A stretch of 9,522 nt of DNA from Acidilobaceae archaeon (GTDB lineage: Archaea > Thermoproteota > Thermoprotei_A > Sulfolobales > Acidilobaceae), in NCBI GenBank assembly GCA_027034115.1, contig JALVJB010000137.1:1-9522 (forward strand). Reading direction: 5' to 3'. Positions 1 through 5,284 of the stretch are shown in pieces; the first letter of the stretch is position 1; each line of letters opens with the position of its first letter. The notes under the pieces are model-generated. The model made no database searches and was not told where the DNA came from. It saw only the letters and a program-made list of their open reading frames with translations. The translations under genes and the position numbers were made by a program.

Positions 1-2
1 AC

Positions 3-569
3 AGGTTCGACGTAGCCCTTCTCCCCCCGACCTTAAATGCGTCAGCAGTCGATTTAAATAAATTATATTTAATTAATAATCACATAGTATTTCACGGCCT
101 CGTCTCTTATAACGGCTATGAAGCGAGAATAGTTAAGATCTATTTCTCGGGTTTAAATACTCAGTATACTATTAGAATTGTTAATGATATTATGAAGTTA
201 GCTAATAGCCTATCTCGAAAAGCTGTCCCTGTAAGCAGCGAGGAGTACTACATACTCGCCGGGAAAAAGACCGAGCTAGTATATTGCAGTCGCATGCTTC
301 GAGCCCAGTCAGGGCAAGTCGATATCCTCTACTCGCCCTCTAAAGTGCCACTCCGAGGAGTAGTTATCCTCGGCACGTATTACGGCTCCAAGATAGCCGC
401 CTACTTCGAAATCCTATCGAGCAATCTGAAGGTCTGTGGAGTAGCTGTGACGGGGCAAGGCACTAAAACCGGTTTACTACTTGTAACCGTGCTAATCGGC
501 CTAGGCTCCGTGCCAGCCTATCTCTACTACCGTCGAAACGGTGCTCGAGGCAATGATACCGAGATGTAG
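3..569 (+). CDS. C-terminal part of a membrane-anchored surface protein (5' end outside window)
   Basis: The reading frame is open from the first complete codon at position 3 to the TAG at 567-569, giving 188 residues with no start needed inside the window. The ATG at 192 is therefore probably internal. Remaining open across the very AT-rich stretch at 50-85, where chance stops would be common, supports real coding. The visible part has alternating polar and hydrophobic residues typical of beta-rich extracellular domains, two cysteines, and a single hydrophobic helix near residues 157-176. A short basic tail (YYRRNGARG) follows, the pattern of a type I membrane protein with its bulk outside the cell. 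The 3' end overlaps the start of the downstream nuclease gene by 17 bases, so the two are probably translated from one message. I recognise no family. A shorter protein starting at 192 is the alternative. Confidence 0.75.
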   Translation, partial: RFDVALLPPTLNASAVDLNKLYLINNHIVFHGLVSYNGYEARIVKIYFSGLNTQYTIRIVNDIMKLANSLSRKAVPVSSEEYYILAGKKTELVYCSRMLRAQSGQVDILYSPSKVPLRGVVILGTYYGSKIAAYFEILSSNLKVCGVAVTGQGTKTGLLLVTVLIGLGSVPAYLYYRRNGARGNDTEM

Positions 570-1566
570 AAAGTACGCTGTGGTAGGCGACAAGGGAGAG
601 ATACTGCTGGGCCGAGGAGTGGTAGCTGATGCTTTTGCCAGACGCTTGCTCCGCGTTGTAACGCATGCGCACAAGGATCATACTAGAGGGCTCAAGTCTA
701 GTATAAGATGGAGCCTCTACGTCTTAGCGACCCCCGTAACATTCCGCTTTCTCGAAGTACTGGGGGAAACAGTACCTAGAGATAAGCGTTTAGAACTTAG
801 CTATAATAAGAGGATCACTGTTGACGGGGAATCCATAGAATTCCGCCGGGCACGCCATATAGCTGGTAGCGCTCAGGTAATTGTTGAATCTAGTGGGTGC
901 AGAGTAGGCTATACTGGCGACTTCAAACTCCCCGGCACAGACGTTCTAGAAGATCTTGACGTCCTCGTAGTAGATGCTACATACGGTAGCCCCAGGTACC
1001 AGAGAAGGTGGAGTGACTGGGAAGCACTCCAGGCGCTAATAGAGTTAATCGAGGACAGGATAAGATATGGCCCTGTCTGGATATATGGATTTCACGGTAA
1101 ACTCCAGGAAGTCATGATCGAGCTAAGGAAGAGAGGCGTGAACTACCCCTATCTAGCGGAACCTGTTACAATCAAGCTGGCTAAAATAACCTCCGAGGAG
1201 TATGGCGTCAACCTAGGAGACACTAGAAGCTACCTTGGCGGCCCTGTGGATGAAAGCGCGATAGTATTCATACATACTTCAAAGCGTCGCGGCAAAGTGA
1301 AGCTTCCAGGGACCCACGTGAGGCTAACTGGCTGGGAGGTAAGAAGCATTGTAAGAATGACTGGTCAGAACACCTTCAACGTTTCCTTTAGTGATCATGC
1401 TACTTTCCGCGAGGTAATCGAGTATGTGAGGGATGCAAACCCTAAAATGGTCATTATCGACGCCTACAGGGGGAAGGATGCCTGGTACACGGCGAAGTAT
1501 ATTGAGAGGCTTCTGGGGATACCTGCCACTTACATGCCTAAGGTGAAAAGTGTTGGAAAACCGTGA
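553..1566 (+). CDS. Metallo-beta-lactamase / beta-CASP family nuclease
   Basis: This is a 337-residue hydrolase of the COG1236-type family, whose members are zinc-dependent RNA or DNA nucleases acting in the cytoplasm. Numbering from the ATG at 553, the zinc-binding HxHxDH motif is THAHKDH (H38, H40, D42, H43). The third-motif histidine is in RHIAGSAQ (H102), the GDF aspartate is D123, a beta-CASP-like acidic motif is VVDATYGS (D141), and the late SFSDHA motif carries H282. All catalytic positions I can place are intact. The protein is short and lacks extra N-terminal KH domains, resembling ligase-associated or SNM1-like archaeal exonucleases more than aCPSF1. An in-frame GTG at 541 is an alternative start. 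I prefer 553 because a GGTG ribosome binding site lies 9 bases upstream at 540-543. The start overlaps the upstream gene, and the end overlaps the next gene by 17 bases. Its substrate cannot be told from the sequence. Confidence 0.88.
   Translation: MIPRCRKYAVVGDKGEILLGRGVVADAFARRLLRVVTHAHKDHTRGLKSSIRWSLYVLATPVTFRFLEVLGETVPRDKRLELSYNKRITVDGESIEFRRARHIAGSAQVIVESSGCRVGYTGDFKLPGTDVLEDLDVLVVDATYGSPRYQRRWSDWEALQALIELIEDRIRYGPVWIYGFHGKLQEVMIELRKRGVNYPYLAEPVTIKLAKITSEEYGVNLGDTRSYLGGPVDESAIVFIHTSKRRGKVKLPGTHVRLTGWEVRSIVRMTGQNTFNVSFSDHATFREVIEYVRDANPKMVIIDAYRGKDAWYTAKYIERLLGIPATYMPKVKSVGKP
1540..1545 (+). promoter_or_regulatory. Ribosome binding site deciding the GTG start at 1550
   Basis: AAGGTG lies four bases before the GTG at 1550 and is a good match to the archaeal anti-Shine-Dalgarno sequence. 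It sits inside the last codons of the nuclease gene and supports the GTG rather than any later in-frame start for the membrane protein. Confidence 0.55.
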
Positions 1567-2185
1567 GGAAGATTGTGAAAGACTGCTATACGAGAGGATC
1601 GCTCGTTTACTTTCAACGAGATACCACTACTGGGCTCCAATATTACTATCCTTTAGCATGATAGTAGGCCTCTTATCAATCCTAGCATACGGGAGTATGG
1701 TAGATCTGCTGGCCGCGACGGCTGTCTCCCTATCATTTATCGGAGGCTTCCTCGAATTCTATAATCTACTAATATTATATAAATTAAAAATTATGCATAC
1801 GGAATCGAAGGAGAGTCTTCTAAGAGCTGTGGGTAAAGCGGCATTCCTTGTAGCCCTGTTCTACATCCTAATAGGCATTTACCTCATCGATAAAGAGTAT
1901 GAAGAGACCTGTGAAATAGTAATGGAAAAACCCATTAACGACACGCCTTGTAGTAGGTACGCGAATAAGCTTTTACATGTCTTAACCCTGGGCATCCTCT
2001 CCGCCTCCTTCCACTATTGCGTCAGTAGTATGCTGGCCGCCTGGCTTTCTGACCATGTCATTGTGGATGAACTTCCTATAGGCCTCGGCTCCGAGGCTGA
2101 TGACCGGGAGCAAGATTCTAGGTGCCTTAATCGACTTATCTATGACCAATCGCCATGTAGCCCCGCATTCCTGACAAACCACTAG
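1550..2185 (+). CDS. Unrecognised protein with about four membrane helices
   Basis: This 211-residue protein belongs to no family I know. It has a charged N-terminal 25 residues and hydrophobic helices near 28-47, 52-77, 96-113 and 140-163, followed by a hydrophilic tail of about 45 residues. The loop at 114-139 has cysteines C121 and C134; with the N-terminus inside, this loop would be outside and could carry a disulfide (inference). The start is GTG with a clear AAGGTG ribosome binding site four bases upstream (1540-1545), inside the end of the nuclease gene, so the two are probably translationally coupled. From residue 145 onward it is antisense to the fdhE-like gene, in exact codon register. 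In that register hydrophobic codons face hydrophilic ones, so the fourth helix and tail are less certain than the first 140 residues. The real C-terminus could differ if there is a sequencing frameshift. Confidence 0.68.
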   Translation: MLENREEDCERLLYERIARLLSTRYHYWAPILLSFSMIVGLLSILAYGSMVDLLAATAVSLSFIGGFLEFYNLLILYKLKIMHTESKESLLRAVGKAAFLVALFYILIGIYLIDKEYEETCEIVMEKPINDTPCSRYANKLLHVLTLGILSASFHYCVSSMLAAWLSDHVIVDELPIGLGSEADDREQDSRCLNRLIYDQSPCSPAFLTNH

Positions 2186-2785
2186 CCCGAGCCTCCGAGC
2201 CCTGTCGCTGAATACCCCAAGTGATATTGGATTATCATTCCCACAGTAGGGGCATCTTATCTTATCGCGAGATACGAGCCATTTGTAGCTACAGAAGGGG
2301 CACACCATATAGTAGCCCTCTCTTTCTAGAACCATGGTTCTACTCTCAGCCCCACAGACGGGACATAGAGGGGTAACTTCCTCAACTATTTCACCGCTTT
2401 CCAGTTTTGATTCCGCCAGACACCTGGCTATAGATTGTACTACTAGTAGGGCAACCTTACCCGCGGGCTTCTCGACGTTCCCTGTAAGGAAGGCCTCTAG
2501 AGCTTCTCTAGGGCTGCTGTCTATCTCGACGTTCAACTCGTGTGAGGCTCTCCTCATTGCCTCTTCTATCCATCCACTATCTAGTAGAGCCTCGATTAGA
2601 CTCTGTAAGTCTCTCTTACTCTCACAGATCACCGATTTGTTGCTGATTAAGTCATCGATAAGTTTTAATTCTAATTCTTCTATTTTTATTGTTTTTTCAA
2701 GGTCTATTTTACCGCCTTTGAGCAAATGTGTATACTTCCTTAGCGCGTCTTTGAACTCCTCCATTCTCTCTCTTACTTCAATCAT
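1982..2785 (-). CDS. fdhE: FdhE-like zinc protein (formate dehydrogenase accessory family)
   Basis: This 267-residue protein has a mostly helical N-terminal 135 residues and then four CxxC pairs: CPVCG (C141/C144), CPFC (C162/C165), CPYC (C178/C181) and CQEC (C204/C207). After them comes a helix and a polar tail. The order and spacing, including a W-x-V-x-R stretch between knuckles two and three, match my memory of the rubredoxin-like domains of E. coli FdhE, which binds formate dehydrogenase catalytic subunits and is needed for their activity. I chose the ATG at 2785, five bases after the upstream stop. A TTG at 2830, preceded by GGAAGGG, would add 15 residues and overlap the decarboxylase gene. 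It follows that gene in the same direction and was probably co-transcribed with it. Its last 204 bases are overlapped by a plus-strand membrane protein gene. A general zinc-ribbon protein that serves another Mo/W enzyme is the alternative. Confidence 0.75.
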   Translation of the reverse strand: MIEVRERMEEFKDALRKYTHLLKGGKIDLEKTIKIEELELKLIDDLISNKSVICESKRDLQSLIEALLDSGWIEEAMRRASHELNVEIDSSPREALEAFLTGNVEKPAGKVALLVVQSIARCLAESKLESGEIVEEVTPLCPVCGAESRTMVLEREGYYMVCPFCSYKWLVSRDKIRCPYCGNDNPISLGVFSDRARRLGLVVCQECGATWRLVIDKSIKAPRILLPVISLGAEAYRKFIHNDMVRKPGGQHTTDAIVEGGGEDAQG

Positions 2786-2790
2786 TCTCG

Positions 2791-3840
2791 CTACCCACGT
2801 GACGCTTCGACTAGTAGCCGGATAATCCAATTATAACCCTTCCATATATGGTGGGGCATCGCTACGAATCGGATACCTTGGCCTGTGCTACAAGTATAAG
2901 CCCGGAATCCCTTTCTGTAAAGATATTTTAATATTTTATTAATATTATAATGTATTAAGCACCTTATTGGAGCTGGACCCCCAACAGCCCTATAACCATA
3001 ATACTCAAGACTACCAGTAACGTCGTCAACCACTCTCTGCAAATCCCTTGCTAAACTGGCAGGGCCTCCAGGCCATCTCTCCAAGGTAAGCCGTAGTGCT
3101 ACCGAGGCCGCCGGAATGACGCATCCAGGCCTGGTGCCTAGCAGACCGAACTGGCTCCCACTAGGTATATATTCCGCTTTAAAATATAATTGATTAATAA
3201 TATCCCTACTACTGACAATTAACACTCCCGCAGGAGGAGGAGCTTCCGGGATTTTATGCAAATCAACGCTCAGGCTAGCTACAATATCGTCTAATACTAT
3301 TTCTTTCAAGCCGTGTGAATAGCGGTATATCGCTCCATAATAGGCTGAATCTACGTGGACGTGTGCTCCCTTACTTTCAGCTATACTCCTTATACTCTTC
3401 AAGTCATCGATACGGCCTAGTTCGGTTGAGCCCAGAGTAGCCACTATTATATCGCTAGAACCTACTGTTTTCTCTAGATCCTCAGGGTCTATTATAGTGT
3501 ACCTCATACCTAGGAGCTTAGCTCCTTTAAGCACCGAGTAATGAGTATGCTTGAATAAAACTACACGTTTTTTACCAATATTTCTCCAATAATATAATGC
3601 TAGAATATTGGATTCAGTTGCCCCTGAAGTGAGCACCGCCGGCATCGACCTACCCACGACTATCCTTGTGAACCTATCGAGTAGATCGTTGAGGATACTG
3701 TTCATCGGAGGATAGGAATCTATATCGCCAAGGTTGACGTGAGCCCACCTGGCACATTCATATCTGGCAGGCCAAGGGGGATCGGGGATCATTCCACCAA
3801 TAACTCTCAATGTATCCCTGTACATGCTAGGATTTAGCAA
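2791..3840 (-). CDS. mfnA: PLP-dependent amino acid decarboxylase, MfnA type
   Basis: This 349-residue cytoplasmic enzyme is of the group II PLP decarboxylase family. In archaea, MfnA relatives decarboxylate aspartate to beta-alanine (for coenzyme A) or tyrosine to tyramine. Numbered from the TTG, visible motifs are VNLGDIDSYP (36-44), the cofactor-phosphate region TSGATESN (71-78), KHTHYS with the ring-stacking histidine region (97-102), HVDSAYYG with the pyridine-nitrogen aspartate D164, SVDLHK with the Schiff-base lysine K196, and LGTRPG (234-239). The protein is shorter than typical MfnA (about 370-395 residues), missing the usual N-terminal helix; a TAA lies 15 bases upstream in frame, so it cannot be extended. 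GGGTG seven bases before the TTG supports that start, and ATG at 3825 is the alternative. It lies 38 bases downstream of nuoN. Methanofuran synthesis is unlikely outside methanogens, so beta-alanine formation is the better guess. The substrate is not determined here. Confidence 0.84.
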   Translation of the reverse strand: MLNPSMYRDTLRVIGGMIPDPPWPARYECARWAHVNLGDIDSYPPMNSILNDLLDRFTRIVVGRSMPAVLTSGATESNILALYYWRNIGKKRVVLFKHTHYSVLKGAKLLGMRYTIIDPEDLEKTVGSSDIIVATLGSTELGRIDDLKSIRSIAESKGAHVHVDSAYYGAIYRYSHGLKEIVLDDIVASLSVDLHKIPEAPPPAGVLIVSSRDIINQLYFKAEYIPSGSQFGLLGTRPGCVIPAASVALRLTLERWPGGPASLARDLQRVVDDVTGSLEYYGYRAVGGPAPIRCLIHYNINKILKYLYRKGFRAYTCSTGQGIRFVAMPHHIWKGYNWIIRLLVEASRG

Positions 3841-3847
3841 GTTATAA

Positions 3848-3862
3848 CACCCTTAGGGGGTG
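3848..3862 (-). promoter_or_regulatory. Small inverted repeat covering the decarboxylase ribosome binding site
   Basis: CACCC at 3848-3852 and GGGTG at 3858-3862 form a perfect five-base-pair stem with a five-base loop, between nuoN and the decarboxylase gene. On the minus strand the GGGTG arm nearest the gene is the presumed ribosome binding site of the TTG at 3840, so the hairpin could hide it. It is short and may be chance. Confidence 0.25.
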
Positions 3863-3865
3863 CTC

Positions 3866-3878
3866 GGAAGGAAAAAGA
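3866..3878 (-). terminator. Possible weak pyrimidine-tract terminator after nuoN
   Basis: Directly after the nuoN stop the minus strand reads TCTTTTTCCTTCC, a pyrimidine run with five consecutive T. Archaeal RNA polymerase can stop at T-rich stretches, so part of the nuo transcript may end here. The run is short, and read-through into the decarboxylase gene seems equally likely. Confidence 0.22.
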
Positions 3879-5270
3879 TTATGAGAGTGCGGCTACATAT
3901 AGTGGCCCTATTAACCCTAATATCAGGATCACTGTCGCAGCTAGTACTAATGCTATTGTTATTGAAGGCCTCGGCTTTACCTCGCCTCCAGGCGATACGA
4001 GGTCTCTCAATGCTCTAACATAGTATGCTGAGCTTATTGCGCTATTGATTAGTGCGGTTGCGACTAGGATTAGCGAATAGCTTGTAGCCGAGTAGAACAG
4101 GTAGAGTTTGCCCCAGAAGCCCAGGAATGGCGGCATTCCTAGCAGGCTTAGTAGTAGTATGGCTGTTGAGGCGGCTGCTATCTTGTTTCCTGAGAGCAGC
4201 CCTCTTAGCTTGTCTAGGCTTGATTCTTCGATATTGACAGGGAAGAGTGCTGACTTAGCTACACCGTATGCGGTAGCCTGGATTGCGATGCCAGCTAGGG
4301 CTAGCTGGAGTAGAGGGTTGCTCCTCGCAGGGGTAAGATAGGCTATTGCGGTTAGGCCTACTAGTATGTAGCCTACTTGGGCTATGCTACTGTACGCGAG
4401 TAGCTTCTGGAAGTCCCTAGTAGTGAGGGCCGCAACGTTACCGTACGTCATTGTTAGTACGGCTAGAGCCGCTAGGATTAGTGCTATCTGCCCTGATACT
4501 AGCTGTGACGCCGAGGCTGCGATTATGACTTTAGTTAGGAGGCCGAGGAATGCTATCTTGATGGGGCCGGTTACTACTCCTACCATGTAGCCGTTGCCCT
4601 TTGAGTAGACGCTTGGTAGCCACCAGTGGAATGGTACTATGCCTGTCTTGAAGCCGATGGCGGCTAGGAAAGCCATGAGTACGAGTCCGCTGAAGTGGTC
4701 CGGCGTCAGGCTTGTGTATGAGAATCCTAGCCTGCCTAGCTCGCTGGATACGACGTAGTCTCCTGCGACCCATATTCCTAGGAATAGGGTTGCTAGTGCG
4801 CCTATGAAGATGTACTGGACTGCTGCGGCTCTGGACTCTTTTTCTGTTGGGAGGGCTAGTAAAACGTAGCTGATTACTGAGACGAGTAGCCAGGCTGAGA
4901 GTACTACTAGAGCGTCTTGGGCTCCTACAAGGTAGAACGTGCCGAATAGCGCTAGTGGCAGTAGGCTATAGTATGCCGGGCTGCTCTCCCAGTATGCTGG
5001 TTCTACGCCTGCTGCGAGTAGAGCTATTGCTGCTGCAAGCGATATTGCTAGTATTAGCATTGCTGTGAACTTGTCTTGCACTACGAGGCCTCCATAGAGT
5101 TGTATCGGCGCGTTAGTGTAGACGTAGAGGCCTGTTATAGCGTAGAGTAGTACTGCTAGCCATGTGAGTCCCGGTATGATCTTGCTTGTCCTAGAGGTTA
5201 GCATCGCTATAATTGGGGTGACTATGCTTATAGCGAGTATTGTATATACGAGGCTTTCTACCATTATCAC
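3879..5270 (-). CDS. nuoN: Complex I-like membrane subunit NuoN (antiporter-like)
   Basis: This 463-residue protein has about 14 membrane helices and is the NuoN/FpoN-type antiporter-like subunit of the membrane arm, expected to translocate protons. Visible signatures are the TM7 lysine in GFKTGIVPFHWWLP (K208), the TM8 lysine in GPIKIAFLG (K238), TTRDFQKLLAYSSIAQVGY (283-301), and LGMPPFLGFWGK with the TM12 lysine K388. Its length is near E. coli NuoN (485). The expected TM5 glutamate is not there: the matching segment, SAWLLVSVISYVLL (125-138), has no acidic residue, and L128 sits where E is usual. The usual APTPV after the WLP motif is also replaced (GNGYM). I chose the GTG at 5270 because its upstream 14 bases are identical to those before nuoL; ATG at 5264 is the alternative. 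It is the last nuo gene seen, 7 bases after nuoL. Confidence 0.9.
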   Translation of the reverse strand: MIMVESLVYTILAISIVTPIIAMLTSRTSKIIPGLTWLAVLLYAITGLYVYTNAPIQLYGGLVVQDKFTAMLILAISLAAAIALLAAGVEPAYWESSPAYYSLLPLALFGTFYLVGAQDALVVLSAWLLVSVISYVLLALPTEKESRAAAVQYIFIGALATLFLGIWVAGDYVVSSELGRLGFSYTSLTPDHFSGLVLMAFLAAIGFKTGIVPFHWWLPSVYSKGNGYMVGVVTGPIKIAFLGLLTKVIIAASASQLVSGQIALILAALAVLTMTYGNVAALTTRDFQKLLAYSSIAQVGYILVGLTAIAYLTPARSNPLLQLALAGIAIQATAYGVAKSALFPVNIEESSLDKLRGLLSGNKIAAASTAILLLSLLGMPPFLGFWGKLYLFYSATSYSLILVATALINSAISSAYYVRALRDLVSPGGEVKPRPSITIALVLAATVILILGLIGPLYVAALS

Positions 5271-5284
5271 TCCTACATCACCCC
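5271..5284 (-). promoter_or_regulatory. Ribosome binding site of nuoN with embedded nuoL stop
   Basis: The minus strand reads GGGGTGATGTAGGA immediately before the GTG at 5270. GGTGAT is the ribosome binding site and its TGA is the nuoL stop codon. The same 14 bases precede nuoL, which supports GTG 5270 as the start and suggests termination-reinitiation coupling. Confidence 0.65.

Noticed and set aside
50..85. AT-rich block resembling a TATA/BRE promoter for a gene starting at 192
   Set aside because: The reading frame is open straight through it from the window edge, so it is better read as codons for N, K, L, Y and I residues.
463..681. Minus-strand open frame opposite the surface protein and nuclease starts
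   Set aside because: It is arginine/serine/leucine-rich shadow sequence antisense to two supported genes, with no ribosome binding site.
1770..1797. TATA-like AT-rich stretch followed by an ATG at 1793 on the plus strand
   Set aside because: It is in frame within the membrane protein gene (methionine 82), between two helices, with no sign of a separate gene.
1926..1930. Five-T run on the minus strand about 50 bases after the fdhE stop, as a terminator
   Set aside because: Too short and isolated, and it lies in the coding sequence of the opposing gene.
2098..2103. TGATGA, a possible C box of a C/D guide RNA
   Set aside because: No CTGA D box follows at suitable distance, and other TGATGA copies in the window also lack partners.
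2334..2825. Long plus-strand open frame opposite fdhE
   Set aside because: It is antisense to the helical and first zinc-knuckle part of fdhE, serine-rich in the way such shadows are, and lacks a ribosome binding site.
2786..2830. TTG start at 2830 for fdhE with GGAAGGG upstream
   Set aside because: The purine run is coding sequence of the decarboxylase (WKG codons), and the extra 15 residues would overlap it by 40 bases. The ATG at 2785 fits better, though this is not certain.
2921..2955. AT-rich stretch inside the decarboxylase gene as a promoter for fdhE
   Set aside because: It encodes the asparagine/isoleucine/lysine-rich HYNINKILKYLY segment and lies over 130 bases from the fdhE start.
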